Notes: generated by a model not told the origin, from the letters alone. Positions 1 to 8,998 are shown, numbered from the stretch's first letter. The stretch is DNA of 64,000 nt from Sutcliffiella horikoshii (GCF_021991925.1 NZ_RXZI01000002.1:124001-188000); one strand, 5' to 3'. Numbers and translations: made by a program.

Positions 1-66
1 GGGCATATTTCTTCCCCAAAACAATTACGTGAAACAAAACTACAAAATAATGATTGATTTATGAAA

Positions 67-86
67 CTTTATTTTATAAAATAAAG
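67..86. promoter_or_regulatory. Perfect 20-bp palindrome, putative MurR/RpiR operator
   Basis: CTTTATTTTATAAAATAAAG is a perfect inverted repeat lying 33 bases before the start of the RpiR-family regulator gene. Regulators of this family bind AT-rich palindromes near their own promoters, so an autoregulatory operator is the likely role. The assignment rests on position and symmetry only. Confidence 0.45.
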
Positions 87-118
87 AGTAAGAAATATCT
101 GAAAAAGAGGAAGACCTT

Positions 119-979
119 ATGAATAGAGAATTAATTTTTATCCAGGAAAGCTTACATACCTTTAAGCCATCAGAACGAAAAGTAGCTGAATTTATACTGG
201 AAAAGCCGGCTGAAGTGGTGAATATCTCCATACAGAAGCTAGCGGAGAATGCGCAGGTCAGTGAAGCGACCATCATCCGCCTTTCCCGTTCGCTCCAGTG
301 CAGGGGATTCAAAGAGCTTAAATTAAAAATTGCCTACGACCTGGCAAAGGCGAAAGCAGAAAAGAAGCTGGAAGGCTACGAGGATATCCCGAGGGATGAT
401 TCGGTTTCCTCGATGATTCATTCTGTTTCCCACAACAATATACAAGCAATCCATAACACGGTGGATGTGTTGGATGAAGCAGAGCTAGAAAGAGCCATAG
501 AGCTGATTTCAAAGGCCAGAGTGGTGGCGGTTTATGGGATCGGGGCTTCGGGCCTTATTGCCATGGACTTCAAACAGAAGCTCACTCGGATCAACAAATG
601 GTGTGAGGCCGCTTATGACAAAGACACCCAGGTGACCATTGCCGCCAACCTATCTGAGGCGGATGTCGCATTTGGCATTTCCTATAGCGGCCAGACGAAA
701 GATATCATCGAATCGCTAAAGGTGGCAAAAGAAAATGGTGCATCTGTTATTTCACTAACAAGATCAGGTGAGAATCCGACATCTGCACTTGCTGATGTAA
801 AACTGAATACCACAAGTTTAGAAAGAAATGTCCGGAGTGGCGCAACAAGCTCACGGATCGCCCAGCTGAATGTCATTGATATTTTATTCTTCGGAGTGAT
901 GAAGCTGGATCAGGACCGAAATATCAAAGCACTCGATAAAACGCGTAAGGCAGTGGAGGCGTCCAAGCAACATGTATAA
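119..979 (+). CDS. murR: MurR/RpiR family transcriptional regulator
   Basis: A 286-residue protein with the two-domain RpiR layout: an N-terminal helix-turn-helix (about residues 1-77, including SEATIIRLSRSLQCRGFKEL) and a C-terminal SIS sugar-phosphate-binding domain (about 125-260, with VYGIGASGLIAMDF and FGISYSGQTKDII). In Bacillus subtilis the homologous MurR represses the muropeptide rescue genes and senses MurNAc-6-phosphate. Here it heads a run of same-strand genes that ends in murQ, which supports the MurR assignment over other RpiR paralogues. A GAGGAAG ribosome site precedes the ATG. The stop overlaps the next gene by 8 bases, so translation of the two is probably coupled. The family is certain; the ligand is inferred from context. 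Confidence 0.9.
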   Translation: MNRELIFIQESLHTFKPSERKVAEFILEKPAEVVNISIQKLAENAQVSEATIIRLSRSLQCRGFKELKLKIAYDLAKAKAEKKLEGYEDIPRDDSVSSMIHSVSHNNIQAIHNTVDVLDEAELERAIELISKARVVAVYGIGASGLIAMDFKQKLTRINKWCEAAYDKDTQVTIAANLSEADVAFGISYSGQTKDIIESLKVAKENGASVISLTRSGENPTSALADVKLNTTSLERNVRSGATSSRIAQLNVIDILFFGVMKLDQDRNIKALDKTRKAVEASKQHV

Positions 980-1997
980 AAAATATATCGATAGTTTGAT
1001 AGAAAACAAAGAGCTGCCAGGAGCAGTACTTTATGTGAGCAGGAAAAAACAACCTTTATGCCATAAAGCTGTCGGTAGCTATATAGGGACCGATGAGCAG
1101 CAATTTCCCGTAACGGAAAATACTTTATTTGATGTTGCCTCCCTGACCAAAGTAATTGCAACTTTGCCTGCAAGTCTACTGTTGTTGAGTAAAGGAGACT
1201 TGCACCTTGAAGATCCGGTGCAACACTATCTGCCTGAATTCAAGCATGCAGCAGTGACAGTAGAGGATCTTCTGTCACACCGCTCAGGGCTGCCAGCGGA
1301 TCTTCCGTTTGTAGCACGGGACGGGCAAAGAGATGTGATGGCTGTCATCTATCAAACGGAGCTTCAGCAAGCTCCAGGAAAGACGGTTGCGTATAGTGAC
1401 CTAGGGATGATTCTGTTGGGGAAAATCATGGAGAAAATCGCAGGTCAGCCACTCGATGTATACACGAGCGAGCAAATTTTCACACCATGGGGATTACATA
1501 ATACACGCTTCAATCTTCCGGCAAATCTGAAAGCGCTCTCTGCTTCTACCGAAAAGGTCGGAACTCGTTTCGTTCAAGGGGAAGTTCATGATGAGAAAGC
1601 CTTCCATCTAGGAGGTGTGAGTGGCAGTGCCGGGTTATTTTCCACGGCAGAAGATGTCGCTAGGTTTGCAACACACTTTCTGTATCCGGAGGAGCAGGAT
1701 GTCATTCCACCAGATCTGATGCGCATGGCAACGAGGCATAGACAATCGAACCGGGGGTTTGGTTTTGAAGTATGGAACGGGGAAGGGGACCCGCTGTCGT
1801 GCGGGCAAAGCTGGTCCATCGGTTCATTCGGCCATACAGGGTTCACCGGAACCAGTGTCTGGGTCGACCCGCAGGAAGAATTGATCGTAGCATTCCTGAC
1901 CAATGCGGTCCACTATGGAAGGTCGACCAACATAAGAACCATCAGAAAAACATTACACACGATGATATACTCCTCCATCCAAGAGGAGATTTCATAA
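972..1997 (+). CDS. Serine hydrolase, beta-lactamase/AmiE-like family
   Basis: A 341-residue class C beta-lactamase-fold serine hydrolase. The three family motifs are visible: S57-x-x-K60 (SLTK), Y141-S-D, and HTG near residue 288. There is no signal peptide, so the enzyme should act in the cytoplasm. The B. subtilis mur operon also encodes a beta-lactamase-fold protein, the MurNAc-L-alanine amidase AmiE (YbbE), but that one is exported. The location between murR and a sugar importer suggests that this enzyme trims a peptide or ester from an imported muropeptide. Its start lies inside the end of murR. A 130-bp repeat separates it from the ABC genes, so whether all genes share one transcript is unclear. 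Confidence 0.8.
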   Translation: MYKKYIDSLIENKELPGAVLYVSRKKQPLCHKAVGSYIGTDEQQFPVTENTLFDVASLTKVIATLPASLLLLSKGDLHLEDPVQHYLPEFKHAAVTVEDLLSHRSGLPADLPFVARDGQRDVMAVIYQTELQQAPGKTVAYSDLGMILLGKIMEKIAGQPLDVYTSEQIFTPWGLHNTRFNLPANLKALSASTEKVGTRFVQGEVHDEKAFHLGGVSGSAGLFSTAEDVARFATHFLYPEEQDVIPPDLMRMATRHRQSNRGFGFEVWNGEGDPLSCGQSWSIGSFGHTGFTGTSVWVDPQEELIVAFLTNAVHYGRSTNIRTIRKTLHTMIYSSIQEEIS

Positions 1998-2030
1998 ATA
2001 TTTTGGCTCTTATAATACATGGTATTTCCA

Positions 2031-2160
2031 GCTGTTGATTGGAGCGATAGGCGGAGACTCCTGCGGGAGGTAGAGCTAGGTTGAGACACCGGAGCGTTGT
2101 GAGGAGGCTCAAGCAGCGCCCCGCGGAAAGCGAAGCCTGGCGCGGAAATCAACAGCGGTG
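2031..2160 (+). repeat. 130-bp interspersed element, copy 1
   Basis: Begins GCTGTTGATTGGAGC and ends GGAAATCAACAGCGGTG, so its ends form an inverted repeat. The interior is GC-rich and carries AGACTCCTGCGGGAG and CCCCGCGGAAAGCG. Five further copies occur in this window, all intergenic. There is no coding capacity. It resembles a MITE or other palindromic repeat family. Confidence 0.85.
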
Positions 2161-2200
2161 TACGAACAGAGCCATATTTTAAAAACAAGGGGGATTCACA

Positions 2201-3481
2201 ATGAAGGGTATAGGGAGAATTTGGTTAATGGGCTTAATGGCCCTAATGCTAGTCGTTTCATCAGCATGCTCCAACGAATCTGGAGGATCAAACAACGACA
2301 ACAACAATGACGAAGAAAGTGTCACATTGACCATCGGAAGCTGGAGAACAGAGGATGGGCCAAATTATAAAAAAGTGATTGAGGCTTTCAATGAAAAGCA
2401 CCCAGAAATCAAAGTAGAATTCAAACCGTCAAAAAATACAGAGTATAACACGATTCTAAACACTTCCCTGCAAGCAGGAGAAGGGCCAGACATCATTCAC
2501 CTTCGTCCATATGCGCCAGGTCTTGAATTGGCAAAAGCAGGCTATGTGGAGCCGATCGATGGCTTAAACGGCTTAGATACATTCCCGGATGAAACGTTGC
2601 AGGCTTCAAGAGGCGAAGACGGCACACAATATGGTGTTCCTTTGAACTTAAGTACAACACAAGTATTTTACAATAAAGCTATTTTCAAAGAGCATGGTCT
2701 AGAAGAGCCGAAAACTTGGGATGAGTTCATGGCAATCAATGAAAAGCTGAAAGAAGAAGGAGTCACACCGCTAGCATTCGGAACGAAAGAGGGCTGGTTA
2801 CTATCCCTAGCTCACGGTATCTTCGGTCCAGCACACTGGGGTGGAAATGAATTCGTAGAGAAAATCTCAAAAGGGGAAACAGATTTCACAAGCCCTGAGT
2901 TCGTGAAATCCATTGAAGTAATGGAAGAATTGAAAGAATACTTCCCTAACAACTCAGAAGGTCTTGGCATGGAAGATATCCGTACGCTATTCTTCACAGG
3001 TCAGGCAGCAATGTTCCCTCTAGGAAGCTGGGAAATTGAAGTATTACGTGAAATGAACCCTGATTTGGAGCTTGGTTTCTTCCCTATGCCTTCAGCAGTT
3101 GGTGGAGAGCCTACGCTAACAACATGGGTGGATGGATCCTTTGGTATCAACGCCAACTCCAAGCATAAAGAAGAAGCGAAGAAATTCTTGGAGTTCTTAA
3201 CAACAGAAGAGTTTGGTGAACTGTTCACAACAAACTTCAAGATGATTAGTGCGATTCCTGGGGTGCAATCCGATAACGAATTGGTAAACGACCTTAGCGC
3301 AGCGGTAAGTGACTACTCTACACCATACATGATGCTTGTTTACTTTGCTGGTGGTAACCCATCCTCCAAAGTAACCATCGAAACAGAACTGCAAGGAATG
3401 TATATCGGTGAGCAAGATGTAGACGGAGTTGTTAAAACATTGCAAGAAAACACAGAAGCTTGGTTTGAGCCGTTTCAATAA
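2201..3481 (+). CDS. Sugar ABC transporter substrate-binding lipoprotein
   Basis: A 426-residue extracellular solute-binding protein of the SBP_bac_1 (carbohydrate, cluster B) type. A lipoprotein signal is evident: hydrophobic residues 8-20, then the lipobox SSAC with Cys23, followed by a Ser/Asn/Asp-rich linker. The mature part has the family's features, such as TIGSWRTEDGPNYKKVIEAF, GEGPDIIHL and GVPLNLSTTQVFYNKAIF. It should deliver a sugar to the two permeases encoded next. Given murR upstream and murQ downstream, MurNAc or a MurNAc-containing muropeptide is the likely ligand, by inference. No matching ATPase is encoded here; such importers commonly share a MsmX-type ATPase encoded elsewhere. 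Confidence 0.9.
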   Translation: MKGIGRIWLMGLMALMLVVSSACSNESGGSNNDNNNDEESVTLTIGSWRTEDGPNYKKVIEAFNEKHPEIKVEFKPSKNTEYNTILNTSLQAGEGPDIIHLRPYAPGLELAKAGYVEPIDGLNGLDTFPDETLQASRGEDGTQYGVPLNLSTTQVFYNKAIFKEHGLEEPKTWDEFMAINEKLKEEGVTPLAFGTKEGWLLSLAHGIFGPAHWGGNEFVEKISKGETDFTSPEFVKSIEVMEELKEYFPNNSEGLGMEDIRTLFFTGQAAMFPLGSWEIEVLREMNPDLELGFFPMPSAVGGEPTLTTWVDGSFGINANSKHKEEAKKFLEFLTTEEFGELFTTNFKMISAIPGVQSDNELVNDLSAAVSDYSTPYMMLVYFAGGNPSSKVTIETELQGMYIGEQDVDGVVKTLQENTEAWFEPFQ

Positions 3482-3497
3482 GTATTATAGTTTTCTA

Positions 3498-3630
3498 GCT
3501 GTTGATTGGAGCAAAAGGCGGAGACTCCAGCGGGAGGGTAGCGGCAATGTTGAGACCCCTGAAGCGTTGTGAGGAGGCTCAAGGTCGCCCCGCGGAAAGC
3601 GCAGCCATTTGCGGAAATCAATAGCGGTGT
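3498..3630 (+). repeat. 130-bp interspersed element, copy 2
   Basis: Same termini as copy 1 (GCTGTTGATTGGAGC at the left, AATCAATAGCGGTGT at the right). It sits between the binding-protein gene and the first permease gene, inside a presumed operon. As RNA it would fold into a long hairpin and could affect message stability or relative expression of the binding protein and permeases. Confidence 0.85.
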
Positions 3631-3669
3631 TCAAGCAGAAAAGCACAATAATGTAAGGTGGCGGAGAAT

Positions 3670-4623
3670 ATGCAAATCGAAACCAGTACACCCATAGTCA
3701 AACAAAAGAAAACGAGAAACTGGAAAAGATGGGCCATCCATCTTTTCCCTGTTCCCGCCCTGCTTATCTTCAGCATTTTCATCGTTTATCCACTAGTAGC
3801 TGCCTTATCTTACAGTTTTTATGACTGGAATGGGATTACAAGAGGGTCATTTGTAGGGCTTAAGAACTTCATCGATCTCTTCACGTTGCAACCATTCAGC
3901 GGTATGTTCTGGAATGCCGCACAGAACAATGTTTTGTATTTTGTCGTACAGATGGTTGTCCAAAATGGAATTGCATTTATCTTGGCGTACATTATCTACA
4001 AAAAAATCAAAGGGGCGGAATTCTTTAAGATTGCCTACTTTTTACCGCGATTATTGTCCGTCATTGTTGTAGGTTTCCTATGGAAGCTGATCTTGAATCC
4101 GAACTTTGGTGCTTTGAATGTCATTTTAGGCGAGTTCGGCTTGGACTCCTTACAGAAGGCGTGGCTTGGGGACCCTAAGACAGCACTTATGGCGATTATT
4201 TTGGTCAACTGTTGGTTTGGCATCGGATTTGCGATGTTAATTTTCCTGGCAGGTCTGCAATCGATTCCGAAAGAACTGGTGGAAGCGGCCAAGCTTGATG
4301 GAGCAAATGGTACGAAGGTAATAACAAAGATCATCCTTCCATTAATGGTTCCCTCCATCATGATCATGACAGTTTTAACCTTCATTCAGTCCTTTGAGGC
4401 GTTTGAGCTTGTCTATGCCATGCAGGGGTCACAAGGTGAGCCTTATTACTCCACAGACTTGCTGGCAGTATTCTTTTACCGCCTAGCATTCGGTGGTTCA
4501 GCAGCCGGCAGTTCAACGGCAGTCGGCTTAGGTTCCGCGCTAGCAGTAGTATTGTTCTTATTTATTGCAACATGTACCGCGCTATTGCTTAAATTTATGC
4601 AGAAAAAACAAGTGGAAATGTAG
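3670..4623 (+). CDS. Sugar ABC transporter permease 1 (MalF-like)
   Basis: A 317-residue integral membrane protein with about six transmembrane helices, the first at LFPVPALLIFSIFIVYPLVA. The cytoplasmic EAA loop that docks the ATPase is visible as ELVEAAKLDGANGTKVITKI. I start it at ATG 3670 because AAGGTGG lies 8 bases upstream; an in-frame GTG at 3658 would overlap that ribosome site. It pairs with the permease that follows with no gap, and with the lipoprotein upstream, to form a CUT1-type sugar importer. The substrate is inferred from murR/murQ context. Confidence 0.9.
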   Translation: MQIETSTPIVKQKKTRNWKRWAIHLFPVPALLIFSIFIVYPLVAALSYSFYDWNGITRGSFVGLKNFIDLFTLQPFSGMFWNAAQNNVLYFVVQMVVQNGIAFILAYIIYKKIKGAEFFKIAYFLPRLLSVIVVGFLWKLILNPNFGALNVILGEFGLDSLQKAWLGDPKTALMAIILVNCWFGIGFAMLIFLAGLQSIPKELVEAAKLDGANGTKVITKIILPLMVPSIMIMTVLTFIQSFEAFELVYAMQGSQGEPYYSTDLLAVFFYRLAFGGSAAGSSTAVGLGSALAVVLFLFIATCTALLLKFMQKKQVEM

Positions 4624-5457
4624 GTGAAAAAGGTGAAACAGACATTATGGACGAGACCACTATACTATATCATTGCCTTTGCATTCGCCACGATCAGCTT
4701 GTATCCCATTTTATTAATGGTGTTGTCCTCCTTTAAACCGAGTGCAGAGATATTCATGAATCCTCTATCTTTTCCAAAGAGCTTCAGTTTGGATACGTAT
4801 AGAAAGTTGTTAGAGGAAGTGCCATTTGGTACCTATTTTTTCAACAGTGTGTTTGTGAGTGTTATTTCTGTCCTCCTTATATTGATCACTACATCGTTAG
4901 CTGCATTTTATATTGCTAGGTATACGTTTTGGTGGAATAATATTTTATTCTTCTTTTTCCTGATGGGGATGATGATTCCAATCAAACTTGGAATTGTGCC
5001 ATTATTCATTTTGATGAAAGACCTTGGCTTGTTGAATTCTCTATGGTCCCTTATCTTTATGTACACAGCAGGAGGGATTCCATTATCCATCCTCATATTG
5101 ACCGGCTTCTTCCGGACGATGCCTGTGGAATTGGAGGAAGCAGCAAGAATGGATGGTGCAAGTGATCTAAGAGTCTTGTGGAGCGTATTGATCCCTTTGA
5201 TACGACCGGCTCTAGGGACGGTGATGATTATTAACTTCATCTCCTCATGGAATGATTTCTTCTTCCCATTAATATTTATTACGGATGAAATGAAAAAGAC
5301 AATCCCTGTGGGTATGCTTTCACTATTTGGGGAATATTCCGCGGACTGGGGGACGCTTTTTGCCGGATTGACCTTATCCTCCCTTCCTATGATCATCTTA
5401 TTCTTTATCGCATCTAAACAATTTATGGATGGCCTGACAGCCGGGGCCGTGAAATAA
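4624..5457 (+). CDS. Sugar ABC transporter permease 2 (MalG-like)
   Basis: A 277-residue membrane protein of the MalG type with about six transmembrane segments and the EAA loop ELEEAARMDGASDLRVLWSV. It ends in the family-typical GLTAGAVK. The GTG start directly follows the stop of permease 1, which implies translational coupling. A second in-frame GTG lies three codons later. There is no terminator before murQ, 32 bases downstream, so murQ is probably co-transcribed. Confidence 0.9.
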   Translation: MKKVKQTLWTRPLYYIIAFAFATISLYPILLMVLSSFKPSAEIFMNPLSFPKSFSLDTYRKLLEEVPFGTYFFNSVFVSVISVLLILITTSLAAFYIARYTFWWNNILFFFFLMGMMIPIKLGIVPLFILMKDLGLLNSLWSLIFMYTAGGIPLSILILTGFFRTMPVELEEAARMDGASDLRVLWSVLIPLIRPALGTVMIINFISSWNDFFFPLIFITDEMKKTIPVGMLSLFGEYSADWGTLFAGLTLSSLPMIILFFIASKQFMDGLTAGAVK

Positions 5458-5489
5458 AGTGTCTGCTTGAACCGGATTGGAGGAACGTA

Positions 5490-6407
5490 ATGAATGATTT
5501 TGATATCAACCCTATACATTTAACAGAAATGAAAAATCTTCACTCGGAGAATCTTCACGACTTTACCACGATGAAAATAATCCAAGTGATGAATCAAGAA
5601 GATAAAACGGTTGCCAATGTTGTAGAAAAAGCGCTGCCCCAGATTGCAAAGGCTATAGATGCCATCACAAGCGTGCTTGAATCTGGGGGAAGGCTTTACT
5701 ATATAGGAGCGGGAACAAGCGGCCGCCTTGGCGTGCTGGATGCCTCTGAATGTCCTCCTACCTTCGGGGTGCCGGGGACATTGGTCAATGGAATAATTGC
5801 AGGTGGGGAGAAAGCCATTCGCTTTCCCATTGAAAACGCAGAAGATGACGAACAAGCAGGAGCGAACGAGGTGGCCTCCCTCCTGACGAAACAGGATGTG
5901 CTCGTGGGGATAGCATCTAGTGGGAGAACACCTTATGTGCTCGGTGCCATAAAAAAGGCCAATGAGCTAGGCATTCCAACAGTGGGTATTTCTTGTAACG
6001 AAGGATCGGTATTATGCTCCTTATCAAAGTATCCGATCGATCTTCCGGTAGGACCGGAAGTTGTGACAGGATCGACCAGGCTAAAGGCCGGCACTGCCCA
6101 GAAGATGGTCCTGAACATGATCACAACAGCGACCATGATCAAGTTGGGCAAGGTCTACAACAATCTGATGGTCAACGTGCAAGCAACAAATGAAAAGCTG
6201 AGAAAGCGGTCGATCTCAATCATCCAGGACATCACAGGAGCGGATGAAGCGACAGCAAAAGAGATGAACGGGAAAGCAAACGGGGACACAAGAGTGGCGA
6301 TTCTGATGATTCTTTATGGAGTGGATGTACAGGAAGCCCAGAATGTGATTCGCGAGAACCATGACCACTTCCCAAAGGCGATCAAGGCTCTAGAGAAAAG
6401 AAAATAG
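5490..6407 (+). CDS. murQ: N-acetylmuramic acid 6-phosphate etherase
   Basis: A 305-residue SIS-domain lyase of normal MurQ length. MurQ cleaves the D-lactyl ether of MurNAc-6-phosphate to give GlcNAc-6-phosphate and D-lactate in the cytoplasm. Family-specific stretches include GRLYYIGAGTSGRLGVLDAS, ECPPTFGVP, VVTGSTRLKAGTAQKMVLNM and the C-terminal GDTRVAILMILYGVD. A strong TTGGAGGAA ribosome site precedes ATG 5490. MurQ needs a phosphorylated substrate, yet the importer beside it is an ABC system that delivers free sugar. A MurNAc kinase must therefore be encoded elsewhere, or the phosphate must come from another route. No PTS MurP is present in this locus. Confidence 0.95.
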   Translation: MNDFDINPIHLTEMKNLHSENLHDFTTMKIIQVMNQEDKTVANVVEKALPQIAKAIDAITSVLESGGRLYYIGAGTSGRLGVLDASECPPTFGVPGTLVNGIIAGGEKAIRFPIENAEDDEQAGANEVASLLTKQDVLVGIASSGRTPYVLGAIKKANELGIPTVGISCNEGSVLCSLSKYPIDLPVGPEVVTGSTRLKAGTAQKMVLNMITTATMIKLGKVYNNLMVNVQATNEKLRKRSISIIQDITGADEATAKEMNGKANGDTRVAILMILYGVDVQEAQNVIRENHDHFPKAIKALEKRK

Positions 6408-6417
6408 TGAAGGAAAA

Positions 6418-6451
6418 GGCATGCATTCCAATTGGGGTGTGTGCTTTTTTT
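6418..6451 (+). terminator. Rho-independent terminator after murQ
   Basis: GCATGCATTCCAA and TTGGGGTGTGTGC pair with several G-U pairs and are followed by seven T residues. It ends the mur operon before the catalase promoter. Confidence 0.7.
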
Positions 6452-6470
6452 GAATTTTTCCATACATCCA

Positions 6471-6496
6471 GTTTGTTCCTCTTTTTAATAGGGTAC
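6471..6496 (+). promoter_or_regulatory. Sigma-B-like promoter of katE
   Basis: GTTTGT, 14 bases, GGGTAC matches the general-stress sigma-B consensus (GTTTAA-N13-15-GGGTAT) closely. It lies 55 bases before the catalase start. katE is a known sigma-B gene in B. subtilis, which supports this reading. Confidence 0.65.
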
Positions 6497-6550
6497 GGAA
6501 AAAAGGTATGTCCTTTTTACATAATCTAATTTAAGGAGTGGAGCGGCTAA

Positions 6551-8590
6551 GTGAGTAAAAAAGTGAACGAGCAAAGCAAACATGACCAATTAGATCAGTA
6601 CCGGGTGGATGATGAAGGAAAGACGTTGACCACCAATCAGGGACTCAAGGTTTCAGAGGATGAGTTTTCCTTAAAAGCCGGTGAACGGGGACCAACCCTG
6701 ATGGAGGACTTCCACTTTAGAGAAAAGATGACACACTTCGATCATGAGCGTATCCCTGAGAGAATTGTTCATGCAAGGGGATTTGCGGCACATGGAGAAT
6801 TTGAATTATATGAATCAATGGAAAAGTATACGAAAGCGAAATTCCTTCAGGATCCTTCCGTAAAGACCCCTGTATTTGTACGTTTTTCGACGGTTGCAGG
6901 ATCAAAAGGATCTGCGGAGACTGTTCGTGATGCACGTGGCTTTGCAACAAAATTTTACACAGAAGAAGGAAACTATGACCTTGTAGGAAACAATATCCCG
7001 GTATTTTTCATACAGGATGCCATTAAATTCCCTGATCTCGTGCATGCCCTAAAGCCTGAGCCACACAATGAAATGCCGCAAGCGGCTTCTGCCCATGACA
7101 CGTTCTGGGACTTTGTCGCCAACAACCAGGAAGCGGCACATATGGTGATGTGGGCGATGTCAGACCGTGCCATCCCTAGAAGTCTGCGCATGATGGAGGG
7201 CTTTGGCGTCCATACATTCCGATTCGTAAACGCAGAAGGGAAAGCACACTTTGTGAAATTCCACTGGAAACCAGTCCTTGGAACGCATTCCCTTGTTTGG
7301 GACGAAGCACAGAAAATCAATGGGAAAGATCCGGATTTTCACCGTCGTGACCTTTGGGAATCCATTGAAAATGGGGATTATCCCGAGTACGAGTTTGGTG
7401 TCCAGTTACTTTCAGAAGAAGACGAGTTCAAGTTCGACTTTGATATTCTCGACCCGACAAAAATTTGGCCGGAAGAAGATATTCCCGTCAAAATCATTGG
7501 TAAATTGACCTTGAACCGCAATGTGGACAATGTATTTGCCGAAACGGAACAGGTGGCATTCCACCCTGGTCATGTTGTTCCAGGCATTGATTTCTCCAAT
7601 GACCCATTGTTGCAGGGACGTCTGTTTTCCTATACAGATACACAGCTTATCCGATTAGGTGGTCCGAACTTCCATGAGCTGCCGATCAACAGACCGGTAT
7701 GTCCGTTCCATAATAATCAGCGTGATGGCTACGGTCGCCAAACGATCAATAGGGGACAGGTAAGCTATCATAAAAACTCCTTGGCTTCCAATACCCCTAG
7801 ACCGGCTAGTGAAGAAGAAGGCGGTTATGTGCACTACCAGGAGAAAGTGGAAGGCAGGAAAGTGAGAGCGAGAAGTGACAGTTTCAAGGACCATTTCACA
7901 CAAGCGACCCTTTTCTGGAACAGCATGAGTAAGCCGGAAAAAGAACATATCAAAGAGGCGTTCAGCTTTGAACTTGGAAAAGTAAAGAGTGAGGACGTGA
8001 GACAGCAGGTGGTCGACATGTTTGCCAATGTGAGCTTGGAGCTTGCACAAGCAGTGGCAGAAGAGATTGGGGCAACTCTGCCAACAGGGACAGGCTCATC
8101 TGTCACGAAATCATCTCCTGCTCTCAGTCAGGAAAATACGGTGAAAAAGCCTGCCACGCGAAAAGTGGGCGTTATCATCTCTAATGAGTTCAATGGCAAG
8201 GAAGTGGCCTCTGTATTGGAATCCTTGAAGGCAGAGGGAATGCAGCCAGAGATTATCAGTAGCAAGCTCGGTAAGGTGACTGGTAATAGTGGCGTTGAGC
8301 TGGAGGTAGACCATACGTTCCTGACGTGTGATTCTGTTCTTTTCGATGCGCTTTACGTAGTAGGTGGAAAAGACGCCGATAAGAAATTCGACCGCGAAAC
8401 AACCTACTTCGTGGAGGAAGCTTATGATCATTTCAAACCGATCGGGGCTACACATGAAGGAAAGCAATGGTTGGAGAAATTGGAGATTTCGGGTGCTCCA
8501 GGTGTGGTAAGCGGTGAAGCAGAGCACTTTGTGAGCGCTTTTGTGGAGGCTGTTGCGGCACATAGACATTGGAACAGGGAAGCGATTTAG
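6551..8590 (+). CDS. katE: Large-subunit heme catalase (KatE/HPII type)
   Basis: A 679-residue clade-2 catalase that converts hydrogen peroxide to water and oxygen. The catalytic His74 (RIVHARGFAAHG), the distal Asn near 147 (YDLVGNNIP) and the proximal heme ligand Tyr361 (RLFSYTDTQ) are present. Residues from about 530 onward form the extra flavodoxin/DJ-1-like domain (KVGVIISNEFNGKEVASVLE) that defines large-subunit catalases. The start is GTG 6551 with AAGGAG 12 bases upstream. It stands alone between two terminators with a sigma-B-like promoter, which points to general-stress or stationary-phase expression. Confidence 0.95.
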   Translation: MSKKVNEQSKHDQLDQYRVDDEGKTLTTNQGLKVSEDEFSLKAGERGPTLMEDFHFREKMTHFDHERIPERIVHARGFAAHGEFELYESMEKYTKAKFLQDPSVKTPVFVRFSTVAGSKGSAETVRDARGFATKFYTEEGNYDLVGNNIPVFFIQDAIKFPDLVHALKPEPHNEMPQAASAHDTFWDFVANNQEAAHMVMWAMSDRAIPRSLRMMEGFGVHTFRFVNAEGKAHFVKFHWKPVLGTHSLVWDEAQKINGKDPDFHRRDLWESIENGDYPEYEFGVQLLSEEDEFKFDFDILDPTKIWPEEDIPVKIIGKLTLNRNVDNVFAETEQVAFHPGHVVPGIDFSNDPLLQGRLFSYTDTQLIRLGGPNFHELPINRPVCPFHNNQRDGYGRQTINRGQVSYHKNSLASNTPRPASEEEGGYVHYQEKVEGRKVRARSDSFKDHFTQATLFWNSMSKPEKEHIKEAFSFELGKVKSEDVRQQVVDMFANVSLELAQAVAEEIGATLPTGTGSSVTKSSPALSQENTVKKPATRKVGVIISNEFNGKEVASVLESLKAEGMQPEIISSKLGKVTGNSGVELEVDHTFLTCDSVLFDALYVVGGKDADKKFDRETTYFVEEAYDHFKPIGATHEGKQWLEKLEISGAPGVVSGEAEHFVSAFVEAVAAHRHWNREAI

Positions 8591-8609
8591 TTTGATCATA
8601 TGATGAAGA

Positions 8610-8646
8610 ACAGTCCAATTAGATAGATGATTGGGCTGTTTTTTTA
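8610..8646 (+). terminator. Terminator after katE
   Basis: ACAGTCCAAT and ATTGGGCTGT form a ten-base stem followed by a T run. It may also serve the convergent HxlR gene on the other strand less efficiently. Confidence 0.8.
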
Positions 8647-8683
8647 TAGTAGGGGAAGAATGCTATCGGAAAAATGCCATCAC

Positions 8684-8998
8684 TTATTCCTTCCCTTCAC
8701 AGCTCCCCGTTCCCCATTTACACAGCGATTTCATCATTGGCTGCAAGGTGAAGGCTTCATCTGTCAGCTCATATTCCACATGCAACACCTTACCAGGATA
8801 TTCTGTTCTTGTTACCATGCCTAATTGCTCCAATTCCCGAAGCTGATCGGTCAACACTTTCCGGTTGATCTCGGGAATCTCTCTTTCTAGTTCGGAAAAG
8901 CGTTTAGGACCATTTTCAAGGGCACAATACACTTGAGGTCGCCATTTGCCACCGATTACGTTTAGAGCGCGGTTTACAGGGAATTCTGTCGGTTTCAC
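8684..8998 (-). CDS. HxlR family winged-helix regulator
   Basis: A 104-residue HxlR-type regulator: NVIGGKWRPQVYCALENGPKRFSELEREI is the family signature, followed by NRKVLTDQLRELEQLGMVTRTEYPGKVLHVEYELT. Members of this group (YodB, CatR, HypR) sense quinones, aldehydes or oxidants through cysteines. One Cys near residue 25 and two near the C-terminus are visible here. The GTG start has AAAGGA at the right spacing. The start region overlaps a 15/16 parS match. The gene is divergent from a VOC-fold enzyme, its probable target. Confidence 0.85.
   Translation of the reverse strand: MKPTEFPVNRALNVIGGKWRPQVYCALENGPKRFSELEREIPEINRKVLTDQLRELEQLGMVTRTEYPGKVLHVEYELTDEAFTLQPMMKSLCKWGTGSCEGKE

Noticed and set aside
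2031-2160. Insertion sequence
   Set aside because: At 130 bp without a coding frame it cannot be autonomous, and no transposase was found anywhere in the window.
8627-8846. Plus-strand open frames over the HxlR gene
   Set aside because: They are antisense shadows; the minus-strand frame has a clear family signature and ribosome site.
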